Below are positions 8,345 through 18,169 of a DNA stretch of 64,000 bases, piece by piece. The notes beneath the pieces are model-generated. The model had not been told where the DNA came from and did no database searches. It saw nothing but the letters and a program-made list of their open reading frames with translations. Source of the stretch: an uncultured Dehalococcoidia bacterium (GTDB lineage Bacteria > Chloroflexota > Dehalococcoidia > Lucifugimonadales > CAJWER01); assembly GCA_958296115.1 (NCBI GenBank), contig OY282442.1, positions 1,807,158-1,871,157 of the forward strand, given 5' to 3'. Made by a program: the position numbers and the translations under genes. The stretch's first letter is position 1. Every line of letters starts with the position of its first letter.

Positions 8345-11122
8345 ATGCGATTCACCGCCATGAATGCAAAGTGCCTGCTCCCGGTCGCGGCGATAGTCGT
8401 CCTCATTGCAGTGCTCGCGTGTACCGGCTCCGAGCCTGTGCCGACCCCGGTGCCCGCTTCCGAGATCGCTTCGATAGTCAAGGACGCCGTGGACGCGGCG
8501 TCCGGCCCGAGTGCCGATGAGATACGGGCCATGATCCAGGATGTCGGCGGCCCGAGTGCCGACGAGATACGGGCTATGGTCCAGGATGCCGTCACCCGAG
8601 CGGTTCCCGAGGCCACCGACCCGGCAGAGATAGCCCGGATGGTCGAGGCGGCCGTGGCGGCCGGTCCTGGCGTGTCGAAAGCCGACGTAGAAGCAGCGAT
8701 CCGCGCATCGGCAGGCGACCAGATGACTGCTGCCGACGTCAAGAGGGTGGTGGACGCAGCCATTGCGGCCATGCCCGTGCCCGAAGTGGACGCCTCGAAA
8801 CTTCGGCCGCTGATCGAGGAGTCGGTCGCGGCCTCGGTGCCTGAGGGCACCAGCGCCGAGGATATCAGAAGCATGGTGCAGGCTGCCGTAGCGGCAGCCA
8901 CCGGCGGCGTGCCCACGCAGGGCCAACTCGAGGCGGCTATCGCGAAAGCGGTCGGCGACGCGGCAGCCGGTCAGCTAACTGCCGCCGACGTTCAGAAGAT
9001 AGTCCAGGCCTCGCTCGACGCCACCGCGATAGCGTCGGCACAGGCCGCAGCCGCCCGCCAGGGCGCCGCAGCCGTGGTCAGCATCGCTCCCCCGCCGTCG
9101 AAGGAACTCCCGCCAATATCGGACTCGGCGAGGGCGAACCCGGCCCTGCTGGCAAAGCGGGCGTCCAACAACCTCTTCACCGTGAATTGGGACGGCCCCG
9201 AGCCAACCGCCTATGGCGAGTCCCCCTTGCTGACGAAATGGCGAAAAGAGGGGACCGCCGACAGGTATGGGAACCCAGTGCCACCGGTCGAACAGCGCGT
9301 CGGCGAGCCGAAGGTGCTTGCTCCGACCGAAGCCATCGGCAAGTATGGGGGAACCTGGCGCAGGTTCTATATCAGCCCCACGGACCACGGCTCCCCGAGG
9401 ACGCCCCAACTGGGCGACTGGGATTCCAGCGGCTTGGGCAAGGCGCCGCATCTCCTGAAGGATTTCTCGGTGTCGGCGGACGGTCGAACGGTAACCTACC
9501 ACCTGAGAAATGGCATGAAGTGGTCGGACGGGCAGCCATTCACTTCCGAGGACTTCAGGTTCTACTACGAGGATCTTGCCAGCAACACGGACTTCAGCCC
9601 ATCGGGTCCTTCCTCCAGGCTTAAGAGCCCGAGGTCCAAGACACCCATCACGATGACCATTCCCGACCAGTACACGGTCATCATGGAGTACGAAGAGCCC
9701 TTCCACTCGTTCGTTGATGCGGGGATACTCAATGGTTGGGGGTCGCACGCGCCGGACTGCTGGGCCTTCTACGCTCCCGCGCATTACCTGAAACAGTTCC
9801 ATCCGGATTACGCCGAAAAAGCCTCCCTCGACCAGATGGTCGCGGACGCTGGCGTTGAGGACTGGGCCCAGCTAATGCATCAGAAGTGCAACGGCTACCA
9901 GAACACCGAGAAGCCGACCACAAACGCGTGGATAGTGATCGACGGCAGCGAGGGCCCGCAGTGGATCTTCGAGAGGAACCCCTATTACAACGTCGTCGAT
10001 ACCGCCGGCAACCAGCTTCCCTACATCGACTACGTGGTGATGACGCTGGTGCAGGACACCGAGGTCGGCGCCCTCAAGGCCCTCGCGGGCGAGATAGACA
10101 TGCAGGGCCGGCACATGCAGGCCGACAAGCTGCCGCTGCTGCTCGAGTTCCAGGATGCCGGCGGCTACCGCGTGCATCGCTATCTCAGCCCCTCGCCCAG
10201 CGACTGGGGTTTCTGGATCAACCAGAGCTACGATGAAGACCCGGTGATAGGAGGCCTGCTCAGGAAGAGGGATTTCCGTACAGCGCTCAAGATAGGCGTT
10301 GACCGCGAAGAGCTGCGAGAGGCGGTGTTCGCCGGGACCGGTGAGATCAGGGACTACGCGCCGGCCGAGGGAAGCCTCTTCGACGTTGGGCCGGAGCTCC
10401 GCTACTTCGATGTCGAACGGGACGTGGACAGGGCCAACGCACTGCTGGATGGACTCGGCCTCACAGACAGGGACTCGGAGGGCTTCCGACTGAGGCCCGA
10501 CGGCGACGGGCGGATAGTGTTGCGCTGGGACATCTATTCGAGAGACGTCACCCCGGTGGAGTTCGTCGTACAGCATTGGAAGGACATCGGCATCGACAGC
10601 ACGTTCAACGTCGACTCCAGGCAGTACGTGACCCACCGGGCGAACAAGGGCTACCTGCAGGTGATAGCCGGGGGGCCGGGATGGAACTGCTGGATAGCGG
10701 CGCACTCTTGCGCCCCTGCGGTAACAGCCTCGCACATTGCGGTCGAGGTTGGCAGGTGGTACTCAACCGGTGGCGTGCAGGGTGAGGACCCGACGCTCGA
10801 CAAGTACAAGAACGAGGACGGCCGGTACATAATGCGGGAGCTCCTGGATGCCTACGAAGAGGGTTTCTCTCACGCGATGACCTCCGCGAGGCGCAAGGAA
10901 CTTGCCACCTTCCTCTACAAGACCTATATCGAGGAGGCGCTGGCCATCAACGTTATTGGCAGCACATCCGGATTCAAGGGGCTCTTCGTCGTCAACAACG
11001 ACATGCGGAACGTGCCCGACCCGAGAACCGTCGTCCAGGGCGGCTTCTACAACCTGCCTCCGCGCATGGAGTTGTACTACTACGAAAACCCGGAGCTGCA
11101 CCTCCACTACACGCCGAGGTAG
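8345..11122 (+). CDS. Peptide/nickel-type ABC substrate-binding lipoprotein with long N-terminal helical-repeat stalk
   Basis: 925 residues from ATG 8345, supported by GGAGGG at 8334-8339; an ATG at 8360 is an alternative. A lipoprotein signal (MRFTAMN..., hydrophobic core, lipobox LACT with Cys near residue 26) anchors it outside the membrane. Residues about 35-245 are a run of roughly 22-residue Ala-rich repeats of the type SADEIRAMVQDAV, predicted helical. This is not part of normal binding proteins and probably forms a stalk. The rest is an SBP_bac_5 (DppA/OppA) domain (YGGTWRRFYIS, TYHLRNGMKWSDGQPFTSEDFRFYYEDL). The ligand is unknown. The nearest permeases are encoded 4-7 kb downstream on the other strand. 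Confidence 0.88.
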   Translation: MRFTAMNAKCLLPVAAIVVLIAVLACTGSEPVPTPVPASEIASIVKDAVDAASGPSADEIRAMIQDVGGPSADEIRAMVQDAVTRAVPEATDPAEIARMVEAAVAAGPGVSKADVEAAIRASAGDQMTAADVKRVVDAAIAAMPVPEVDASKLRPLIEESVAASVPEGTSAEDIRSMVQAAVAAATGGVPTQGQLEAAIAKAVGDAAAGQLTAADVQKIVQASLDATAIASAQAAAARQGAAAVVSIAPPPSKELPPISDSARANPALLAKRASNNLFTVNWDGPEPTAYGESPLLTKWRKEGTADRYGNPVPPVEQRVGEPKVLAPTEAIGKYGGTWRRFYISPTDHGSPRTPQLGDWDSSGLGKAPHLLKDFSVSADGRTVTYHLRNGMKWSDGQPFTSEDFRFYYEDLASNTDFSPSGPSSRLKSPRSKTPITMTIPDQYTVIMEYEEPFHSFVDAGILNGWGSHAPDCWAFYAPAHYLKQFHPDYAEKASLDQMVADAGVEDWAQLMHQKCNGYQNTEKPTTNAWIVIDGSEGPQWIFERNPYYNVVDTAGNQLPYIDYVVMTLVQDTEVGALKALAGEIDMQGRHMQADKLPLLLEFQDAGGYRVHRYLSPSPSDWGFWINQSYDEDPVIGGLLRKRDFRTALKIGVDREELREAVFAGTGEIRDYAPAEGSLFDVGPELRYFDVERDVDRANALLDGLGLTDRDSEGFRLRPDGDGRIVLRWDIYSRDVTPVEFVVQHWKDIGIDSTFNVDSRQYVTHRANKGYLQVIAGGPGWNCWIAAHSCAPAVTASHIAVEVGRWYSTGGVQGEDPTLDKYKNEDGRYIMRELLDAYEEGFSHAMTSARRKELATFLYKTYIEEALAINVIGSTSGFKGLFVVNNDMRNVPDPRTVVQGGFYNLPPRMELYYYENPELHLHYTPR

Positions 11123-11150
11123 CTCTCCCAACCACAATGGCGGATTCAGG

Positions 11151-11177
11151 ACCGGGCCCGGCTCGTCCGGGCCCGGT
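11151..11177 (+). terminator. Strong hairpin after the binding-protein gene
   Basis: Arms ACCGGGCCCGG and CCGGGCCCGGT (11 bp) enclose a 5-nt loop, 28 nt after the stop. The tail is not a clean T-run, so it may act as a transcript-stabilising or weak intrinsic terminator structure. Confidence 0.55.
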
Positions 11178-11258
11178 TCACGGCTGACATGACTTGAGGC
11201 GGTAGTGCCAGGGCGTTCGAGCGTACGCCTTGTTGGACCCACACGGAGGAGGCAGTAC

Positions 11259-13688
11259 GTGGCGCCGGATCTGGTGTATAGGCTTGACGACGCATACGTA
11301 TGTGACTTGTCGGCTACGGGTGAGGGCTGGGCGCTGGCGGCGGTATGCATGGAGGACGTTGACGAGGGGTTCGTCGCCAATATGGATGCGGACCGTGAGT
11401 GGGAGGACATCAAGGCTACGCTGCTGCCTGGGGTGACGTACCAGGATTGGATCGACGCCTACGTCGCTCTTCGGCCCACGCTTAGGCTGATAGAGAGCCG
11501 CTCCGGGGTGGTCGAGAGCCTTCATGCCACTGATGCAGAGCAGTTCTCAGGCGTTGCGGTTGCGGCCGGGTCCGAGCCGGCCTTCGTCTGGACGGAGCTC
11601 GATGGCGGCGTCTGGAGCGTCAAGCTCTACCGCGGCGGGGAGACGAGGACGCTGGTGGCCGGTCCCCAGGTTCTGCAGGACCCCGCCATCGCGCAGGATG
11701 CTGAGGGAGTTCTGTGGGTCGGGTGGGTGCGCCGCGAGGACGCCGGGGACGTGGTCCACGTGATGGACGAGTTTGGTGGCGGGGCGTTTCGGCTGCCGGG
11801 TCGTCATCCGAGCCTGGCGGGCGCGCCGGGCGGTGTGGCGGTGTTCTACGAGCGGTTCGCTGATGGCGAGTCGCACATCTACCACTGCTCGGGGTCGTCG
11901 AGCGAGCCTGTTCGTCTGACGTATCGGAACCCACTGAACTTCCTGCCGCGCTGCATCGGAGGAGAGGACGGCAGCGTGCTGGTCGTGTGGGAGTCGTCGC
12001 CCGGATGGGGATACGACATCCAGGTGGACCAGATACGGGAGATAGAGGTCAGGCAGGTCGAGCCGTTGACGGGCGTGGTGAGGAATGGTCCTGGGACTGA
12101 GGAATCGGAGGGTGTGCTGCCCATCCCTCTGCTGTCATACGAGCGGCCCCAGTCGCAGGTTCATGCGGGCGAGAATCGGTTGATCAACATGACGCCCTCG
12201 AACGCGAGGTTGGCGCGGGTCGGCGGCGAGTTGGTCTGTACCTTCCGCATGATCCACCCGATTAAGGTGCTCCCCTTCGCCGAGCCTGACTGGATTGTGG
12301 ACAGCGGTTTCAACAGATCGTTGCCGTACAGGGACTCCGACCTCTCCAGAGATAGCTGGACGCTCTGTGTAACCAAGTGGGACGGGAACTCGTGGTCCGA
12401 CCCCCAGCGCGTGACCGAGTCCGAGAACTTCGATACGCGGGAGACCGGCAACGAGGGGTTCTCACATCACCAGTACGGACTTACCACGAGCGACGGCAAC
12501 GCGCTGGTCGCGTGTCACTGCTTCAATAACTACCGGTATCCACAGCGGGACCATCGGGTGGAGGTGTTGTCGATTGTTGGGAATCTGCCGCCAATGCACA
12601 GGGGAGTGGAGGTACACGCTCGGCAAGCCATGCACGCGGCAAACCCCGCGGCGAGGCTTCCGGAGCTTCCTGACGGGCCCGCCGGGTACGAGCTGGTCTT
12701 CGGGGACCTTCACGTGCATACGTCGCACTCGTCCTGCATGCCCGCGCTCGACGGCAGCCCTCCCGACAACATCCGCCTGCAACGCGACGTACTCGGTTAC
12801 AGGGTAATATCACTCGCGGACCACCACTGTATCTCGGCCTCGGACTTCAGGCAGCGCCAGGATCTGCTGGAACGAGAGGACGCGGGCGGCTGCGTTCCGC
12901 TGTACGGGCTCGAATGGAACAAGCGCCCCTGGCAGCACATCAACTTCTTCACCTACGACAAGCAGGTCATGAAGGAGCTCCGGGAGGTCCTTCATCGAGA
13001 CCTGGACCTCCAACTCCTGTTCGACGACGTCATAGACAGATTCGGGGAGGGCAGGGTGACCGCTGTGCGCCACTGGCACGACAAGCGAGACACGCACACG
13101 TACCTGTACGACCCGCGTGTCGAGTGGGGCATGGAGGTGATATGCGGTCGGGGCGACAGGCTTGCGAGCGAGCCGTGGATGTGGGGGGGCATGACGAAGT
13201 TTCCGTTCCCTGTGAACTTCATCGAGTGGCGAGACGCCCGGCTGGGCATGGTGGGGGCCTCGGACCACCATATGACGGCTCTTGGGGCGAGCCTGACGGG
13301 GTTCTGGGTGAAGGAGGTGTCTGGGGCGGGAGTATTCGAGGCTATGCGTCGTCAGCGGACGGTTGCCTGCGCCAACGGGAAGATGGCGGTATGGATCGAG
13401 AGCAACGGGGTGGGCATGGGCGAGATTGGCGTCGGGGAGCGCTCGGTGGAGATCTACGTGAGCGCCATATCAGCGCTGCCAATCGGGACCGTGTCGTTGT
13501 GGGGAGACGGCCGGTGGCTGGCGCACCAGGAGGCAGAGGCCGGGCAGACTGTATTCCGGTTCGTTGACGAGTCAGCGGTATCTGGCAGGCGCTACTACTT
13601 CGCGCGGGTAGAGACACGGCGGCGCGGCGACTTCGAGAAGGGGCCCATCATCGGCTACTCCTCTCCACTATGGCTGACACTGGAGTAG
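11259..13688 (+). CDS. Beta-propeller-like plus PHP-domain metal-dependent hydrolase, copy A
   Basis: 809 residues from GTG 11259. That start is preferred over GTG 11205 because GGAGGAGG lies at 11245-11252 and the other copy begins in the same way. The first roughly 460 residues are Trp/Gly-rich with repeated strands (LWVGWVRRED, VLVVWESSPGWGYD), looking like a sialidase-type propeller. The C-terminal part is a PHP domain with FGDLHVHTSHSS (near residue 481), SLADHH (near 519), a His-rich middle (RHWHDKRDTHTY) and ASDHHMTALGA (near 667). These ligands usually bind two or three metal ions for phosphoester or related hydrolysis. No signal peptide. The substrate is unknown. A nearly identical inverted copy lies at 18170-20575. 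Confidence 0.75.
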   Translation: MAPDLVYRLDDAYVCDLSATGEGWALAAVCMEDVDEGFVANMDADREWEDIKATLLPGVTYQDWIDAYVALRPTLRLIESRSGVVESLHATDAEQFSGVAVAAGSEPAFVWTELDGGVWSVKLYRGGETRTLVAGPQVLQDPAIAQDAEGVLWVGWVRREDAGDVVHVMDEFGGGAFRLPGRHPSLAGAPGGVAVFYERFADGESHIYHCSGSSSEPVRLTYRNPLNFLPRCIGGEDGSVLVVWESSPGWGYDIQVDQIREIEVRQVEPLTGVVRNGPGTEESEGVLPIPLLSYERPQSQVHAGENRLINMTPSNARLARVGGELVCTFRMIHPIKVLPFAEPDWIVDSGFNRSLPYRDSDLSRDSWTLCVTKWDGNSWSDPQRVTESENFDTRETGNEGFSHHQYGLTTSDGNALVACHCFNNYRYPQRDHRVEVLSIVGNLPPMHRGVEVHARQAMHAANPAARLPELPDGPAGYELVFGDLHVHTSHSSCMPALDGSPPDNIRLQRDVLGYRVISLADHHCISASDFRQRQDLLEREDAGGCVPLYGLEWNKRPWQHINFFTYDKQVMKELREVLHRDLDLQLLFDDVIDRFGEGRVTAVRHWHDKRDTHTYLYDPRVEWGMEVICGRGDRLASEPWMWGGMTKFPFPVNFIEWRDARLGMVGASDHHMTALGASLTGFWVKEVSGAGVFEAMRRQRTVACANGKMAVWIESNGVGMGEIGVGERSVEIYVSAISALPIGTVSLWGDGRWLAHQEAEAGQTVFRFVDESAVSGRRYYFARVETRRRGDFEKGPIIGYSSPLWLTLE
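11296..13688. repeat. Arm A of a long imperfect inverted repeat (PHP gene pair)
   Basis: Matches 18170-20540 in inverted orientation almost base for base, except for a divergent block at about 12260-12628. Similarity stops just after the stop codon and fades near the start codon, so it is confined to coding sequence. In the 60-nt stretch 13441-13500 I find one clear mismatch against the other arm. Confidence 0.85.
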
Positions 13689-13728
13689 CGCGCCATGATG
13701 ACTTGATTACGCCACCTCAGCCCCGAGG

Positions 13729-15033
13729 CTACGGAGGCGGCGCTTGGCCGGAGGCGAAGCGTCCTTCGAACCGGTACCAGGGATCATTTCTGTTCAGCGG
13801 TATGTCGACCGGCTGGTTCTCCTCGGAAGACTTGTAGATCGCCCGTGTCACTTCGACGTGGTGTCTGGGCACCTCGATCGGAACCTGCGTATTCGAGTCG
13901 TTGATGATGGCCTCGAGGAAGCTGCGCGTCTGCCGTTCCTGATTGACACGGTCAGGCAAACCGGCTACCTCTTCGCGCATCGCCTCCAGGGCCTCCAGCG
14001 CCGCAGGATTGTCGCTGGACGTGAACGCGGTCATAGACTTCATTAGCGGAAGACCCTCCGCGCCGCGCGGGAGGTTCTCGTTCTGCGTTGTCATGGCGGC
14101 ATCGTGCCCAGTCAGCGAGATGCGGCCCCTCATGCCAACGCTGGTCCGCTCCCGCATCTCGCTGCTCGTGTGAGTAATTAGCGATGCGTGGACAAGTCCG
14201 GTTGCTCCGTTGGCGAACTTCACGACAGCCTGGCTCAAGCTGTCATGCTCGATCTTGCGCAGCATCGGCCCGGAGTAGGCGAAGACCTGCACGACCGGCG
14301 AGCCTACTACCCAGAGGAACGGGTCGATGATGTACCGGCCATGGTGGAAGACGGCGCCGCCGCCCTCTCCCTGCCAGGTGCCGCGCCATGTCCGGTGCTG
14401 AGTAGCGGTTTGCCGGTAGTATCCCTGTGGGAGGTAGCTGTTCAGCTCGACGTTGGCGAACCCCATCTGGCCCATTAGGCCGCTTTCTACTGCCCGTCGG
14501 GCCAACACCATATCCCGCGGGAAGCGGTCGATCACCTGGCAGTCGTACTTCACCCCGGCCTTCTTGACGGCGTCGTATATGGCGTCGGCCTCCTCGACGC
14601 TCCGAGCCATCGGCCCCTCAGTGAAGACATGGCGGCCGGACTCGGCCGCCGTGACCGCCGGCGCCGCTCGAACCGGAGGCGGAGTGAACGCGCACATCAC
14701 CTGAATCTCGTCGTCTTCGAGGAGCTCCTCGTGGTCGCGGTACCTGCGTATTGGGTATTGCGCCGCTGACTCGGCCAGATCCGCTTTCTCCAGGAACCCC
14801 AGTCGCTCCTCCGCGGTGCGCGCATCGACCGCGAGCAGCCTGTTCCGGTACGCCTCGGCGTAGTATGTATCGCGGAATGCCCGCTGGACGTGTTCGGCAA
14901 GGGATGGGTCCAGATCGGCGACTGCGACGACCTGCGCGATGTCCGATACGAGGGGATACACCCGGCTATACAGCGCCCTGGTGATACCCCCGCATCCCAC
15001 AATCCCGATCCTCAAGCGGTCTTCAGCCACCAT
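13729..15033 (-). CDS. Gfo/Idh/MocA-family NAD(P)-dependent oxidoreductase
   Basis: 434 residues. The N-terminal Rossmann motif is RIGIVGCGGITRALYS, followed by the family region CAFTPPPVRAAPAVTAAESGRHVFTEGPMARSVEEADAIYDA, where EGP replaces the more common EKP. The C-terminal alpha/beta domain holds the substrate (GEGGGAVFHHGRYIIDPFLWVVG). Members oxidise or epimerise sugars, inositols and related alcohols. The gene is on the minus strand and follows the small unknown gene 15037-15894 by 3 nt, so they should be co-transcribed with the upstream permeases. Confidence 0.88.
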   Translation of the reverse strand: MVAEDRLRIGIVGCGGITRALYSRVYPLVSDIAQVVAVADLDPSLAEHVQRAFRDTYYAEAYRNRLLAVDARTAEERLGFLEKADLAESAAQYPIRRYRDHEELLEDDEIQVMCAFTPPPVRAAPAVTAAESGRHVFTEGPMARSVEEADAIYDAVKKAGVKYDCQVIDRFPRDMVLARRAVESGLMGQMGFANVELNSYLPQGYYRQTATQHRTWRGTWQGEGGGAVFHHGRYIIDPFLWVVGSPVVQVFAYSGPMLRKIEHDSLSQAVVKFANGATGLVHASLITHTSSEMRERTSVGMRGRISLTGHDAAMTTQNENLPRGAEGLPLMKSMTAFTSSDNPAALEALEAMREEVAGLPDRVNQERQTRSFLEAIINDSNTQVPIEVPRHHVEVTRAIYKSSEENQPVDIPLNRNDPWYRFEGRFASGQAPPP

Positions 15034-15036
15034 GGG

Positions 15037-15894
15037 CTACCCGTTCTCTGAGCGAATCATAACGTTGCTGGTGGGCAGCTCCCAGACCTCGTTATAAGTG
15101 GAGACGCTCCACCGACGCGGCGGATGGCCTGGCGGCGCGTTGTTCGGGTCGCTTAGCTCGTTGCGGCTGCGGCCACGCACCTTGTCCAGCCACTCAAGCT
15201 CGGATTCGGCAGGCTCGACCACCCTGCGAAGGATGAACTCGACGTGATCGAACGCGCTGAAGGCTGCGTGCGCTAGGAACACGCGCCTCACGTCGGTCCC
15301 ATCCCACGTGGCGAGGTCCGGCACTATAACCGGCCCGGTGCAGACCTGGAACTCGCCGCGGGCCTCTTCGATATTGATTAGGTTCACCGGATACTCGACT
15401 GACACCGAAAGGCCCCGCGCGTCCCGGTAGGTAGAGCGCGCGTTGAGCAGGTCGTTGGCGAAAGTGGCTTCGATGACTTCTTCGGCTGTCGTAAGCTCTT
15501 CCGCGTTTCGATGACGCCGGATGTCTATCTTGTGCCCCTGGTACCTGTCGGCCAGCAGCTCGTCAGACAGGGAGGTATCTTCCTGCGCTGCACTTGGTCG
15601 GGCGGCTATCTTCAGTGTTCGGTCTCGGCTAAAGGCCAGGCGGAACTCCGAGCTGGGAACGGTGAAGAGGTTACGGTCTGCGATTGTGTATTCGCCTCGA
15701 CACGGAGCGCCCCCAAACAGCTCCGAAACGCGGCCGGAGGCATCATCTCGCACATCGCACTTGGATTCGATGTTGAACCGGACGTGGTACACGGCTCCGT
15801 ACTCGCCGACGAACCCTCCGTCGTACCGATAGTATGGGTGGGGTTCACGGGGATGCGCCTTCCAGGTGAAGGTTGAAGCGGGGAAATTGATCAT
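15037..15894 (-). CDS. Conserved-looking protein of unknown function in transporter/oxidoreductase operon
   Basis: 285 residues from the ATG at 15894 (minus strand), which is preceded at proper spacing by GAGGAGGG; the open frame itself starts further upstream. The protein is rich in aromatic and charged residues with alternating beta-strand patterns (FTWKAHPREPHPYYRYDGGFVGEYGAVYH, WDGTDVRRVFLAHAAFSAFDHVEFIL). It has no signal peptide or membrane segment. I do not recognise a family. It lies between an ABC permease gene and a sugar-type oxidoreductase gene with gaps of 22 and 3 nt, so a role in the same catabolic pathway is likely. Confidence 0.6.
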   Translation of the reverse strand: MINFPASTFTWKAHPREPHPYYRYDGGFVGEYGAVYHVRFNIESKCDVRDDASGRVSELFGGAPCRGEYTIADRNLFTVPSSEFRLAFSRDRTLKIAARPSAAQEDTSLSDELLADRYQGHKIDIRRHRNAEELTTAEEVIEATFANDLLNARSTYRDARGLSVSVEYPVNLINIEEARGEFQVCTGPVIVPDLATWDGTDVRRVFLAHAAFSAFDHVEFILRRVVEPAESELEWLDKVRGRSRNELSDPNNAPPGHPPRRWSVSTYNEVWELPTSNVMIRSENG

Positions 15895-15916
15895 GTCCAG
15901 CCCTCCTCGAAGTAGC

Positions 15917-17059
15917 CTATTGGCTGTATGGGTCTGCGGCGTCGCGGATGCCATCGCCGAAGAAGTTGAACGAAAGCACAACGACAATCACCGGGATTGC
16001 CACGAACATGAGCCACGGGAAGAGCGCAACGGTCTGCACGTTCTGCGCCTGCTGCAGCATCACTCCCCAGCTTACCGCCGGTGGGCGGAGGCCCAGGCCG
16101 AGGTAGCTGAGCGCCGTCTCGCTGATGATCATCCCCGGAATCGCCAGGGTCGCGGCGGCTATGATGTGGCTGGTGAACACCGGCACCATGTGCCGGAAGA
16201 TCACGCGCCCCCTGGAGGCACCGGCAAGCTGGGCCGCCATGACGAAATCTTCCTCGCGCAGCGAAAGGAATTTTCCGCGCACGACGCGCGCCATGCCGGT
16301 CCAACCTATTATGGACAGTATGACGGTAATGGCGAAGTACACCCGGATGACCGACCAATCCCTGGGAATCGTCGCAGCCAGCCCCATCCATAGTGGGATT
16401 GTGGGTATGGAAGTAAGGACCTCTATCAAGCGTTGGATTACCTGGTCCACCCATCCTCCATAGTATCCTGAAAGGGCTCCCAAGCTCACACCGAGGAAGA
16501 ACGCGAGGAGTACGCCAACGAGTCCGATGGTCATAGATATGCGTGACGCTATCATCAGGCGGGACCACTGGTCTCGCCCGACGGCGTCGCTGCCAAGGAC
16601 ATATGGGGCGGGCCGCTCCTCATAGACCGCAGGATCGGTGAAGCCCATGATATGGCGGTCGGTTGTCATGAGACCCAGCAGCTTATACTCGAAGCCTCGG
16701 ACGAAGAATCCGAGCTGGATTTTCTCGTCCGGCAGCACGGTGTAGGTCTTTCGCGCAGTCCGCGGGTCCCTTCCACCCTCGAGCCCCTTGACGTGGGGGC
16801 TGAACCCACCGTCCCACCAGTGGATCGTCTGCGGCCGGAGAAGGTGGTAACGGTGGGTGCCCTGGGCCGGGTCGCCCATGCTCAGGAACTCGGCAAATGC
16901 CGAGATACCGTAGAAGCCGAGCAGTATGACGGCGGTGGCGACAGCAACCCTGTGCTTGAGGAACCTCCTCCACATGAGCTGCCACTGCGAAGATACGAAC
17001 AGCTCGTGCTCGTCCCCCGCAATGGCCGTATGTCCTTGGGCGATGGCTGCCATGGTCAC
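15917..17059 (-). CDS. Peptide/nickel-type ABC transporter permease (DppC/OppC-like)
   Basis: 380 residues, DppC-like, with an N-terminal membrane helix (VAVATAVILLGFYGISAF), a large periplasmic insert, and five further helices. The permease EAA-like loop is visible as FVMAAQLAGASRGRVIFRHMVP. The start is a GTG whose GTGA overlaps the stop of the preceding DppB-like gene (17056); an in-frame ATG lies two codons later. With 17056-18081 it forms the two-subunit inner-membrane channel. No ATPase gene is present in this cluster, so the ATPase must be encoded elsewhere or be shared. Confidence 0.9.
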   Translation of the reverse strand: MTMAAIAQGHTAIAGDEHELFVSSQWQLMWRRFLKHRVAVATAVILLGFYGISAFAEFLSMGDPAQGTHRYHLLRPQTIHWWDGGFSPHVKGLEGGRDPRTARKTYTVLPDEKIQLGFFVRGFEYKLLGLMTTDRHIMGFTDPAVYEERPAPYVLGSDAVGRDQWSRLMIASRISMTIGLVGVLLAFFLGVSLGALSGYYGGWVDQVIQRLIEVLTSIPTIPLWMGLAATIPRDWSVIRVYFAITVILSIIGWTGMARVVRGKFLSLREEDFVMAAQLAGASRGRVIFRHMVPVFTSHIIAAATLAIPGMIISETALSYLGLGLRPPAVSWGVMLQQAQNVQTVALFPWLMFVAIPVIVVVLSFNFFGDGIRDAADPYSQ

Positions 17060-18081
17060 CCCGCCGCCCGGTCCATCCTGATTCGTGGGTCCACGATGAC
17101 GAGGAGGATGTCCGAAGCCAGAGTGCCGACCACGGTCAGTATGCCGAGGATCAGGATGATAGTTGACGACAGATAGACGTCCTGATTGACGAGGGCGTTG
17201 AGCAGCAACGGCCCCATCGTAGCAAGACTCAGGACAATCGACACGATTACACTGCCGCCGACCAGGGACGGCAGCAGGTAAGCGGCTCCGCTGACGAGGG
17301 GGTTGAGGGCGATTCGGACAGGGTACTTGAGGATCACCTTCCAGTACGCAAGACCTTTGGACATGGCCGTAACCACGTAAGGCTTGCTGAGCTCGTCGAG
17401 CAAATTATTGCGCATGATCCTGATGAGACCCGCGGTTCCGTGAGTGCCAAGGACAATAGCGGGTATCCAGAGGTGAGTGAGCATGTTCCAGACCCGCTGG
17501 AGGCTCCACCCCATCCACTGCGCCTCGCCGGGCAGCGGGCCCTGGATGTAGTGGTCAGAAAACAGCCCTCCGACGCTGACGCCGAAATACTTGAAGGCTA
17601 CGAACATCAGGACCAGGGCGAGCAGGAAGTCCGGCACGGCCAAGCCGAGGAACCCCAAGAAGGAGACGGTGTAGTCTCCGAGTGAATGTTGCCGCAGCGC
17701 CGAATAGACGCCTATTGGCAGTGACAGCACCCAGGTCGTGAGAATGGTCATGCCGGTCAGGGCTATGGTGAATAGCAGCCGGTCAGCTATCAGGTCCTTG
17801 ACCGGGAGTTGCAGGTCGAAGGAGTACCCGAAGTTGCCCGTAATCAGATTGCTGATCCACGTCCAGTACTGGAGGTACACGGGCTGATCCAGTCCATAGA
17901 ACTCCCGCAGCGCCTCCGCCTCCTCCTCGGTAATGAACTGCTGGTGGTCTTCGAATATCCGCTCAATGTACACATCTACGTAGTCAACCTGCGGCAGCTG
18001 GATGATGAGGAAGCAAACCACGGATATGGCCCACATCGTGAACCCGCCCAAGAGGATGCGCCGGACCAAGTAGTTCGTCAA
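17056..18081 (-). CDS. Peptide/nickel-type ABC transporter permease (DppB/OppB-like)
   Basis: 341 residues. It starts with the typical DppB N-terminus MTNYLVRRILLGGFTMWAISVVCFLIIQLP. The conserved cytoplasmic EAA-type loop reads NNLLDELSKPYVVTAMSKGLAYWKVILKYPVRIALNPL, and the GGSVIVSIVLSLATMGPLLL segment follows. It is the first gene of the minus-strand operon that continues through the DppC-like permease, the unknown gene and the oxidoreductase. Its substrate-binding partner may be the 8345-11122 lipoprotein on the other strand, but this is an inference. Confidence 0.9.
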   Translation of the reverse strand: MTNYLVRRILLGGFTMWAISVVCFLIIQLPQVDYVDVYIERIFEDHQQFITEEEAEALREFYGLDQPVYLQYWTWISNLITGNFGYSFDLQLPVKDLIADRLLFTIALTGMTILTTWVLSLPIGVYSALRQHSLGDYTVSFLGFLGLAVPDFLLALVLMFVAFKYFGVSVGGLFSDHYIQGPLPGEAQWMGWSLQRVWNMLTHLWIPAIVLGTHGTAGLIRIMRNNLLDELSKPYVVTAMSKGLAYWKVILKYPVRIALNPLVSGAAYLLPSLVGGSVIVSIVLSLATMGPLLLNALVNQDVYLSSTIILILGILTVVGTLASDILLVIVDPRIRMDRAAG

Positions 18082-18169
18082 AGCAATAGCTCCTCGGTCA
18101 GCTTCGTTACTACACGCCGGCCGCGAGCGGTGTGCCAGAGACCCAGATGCACGCGCTCGCTACTCCGCG

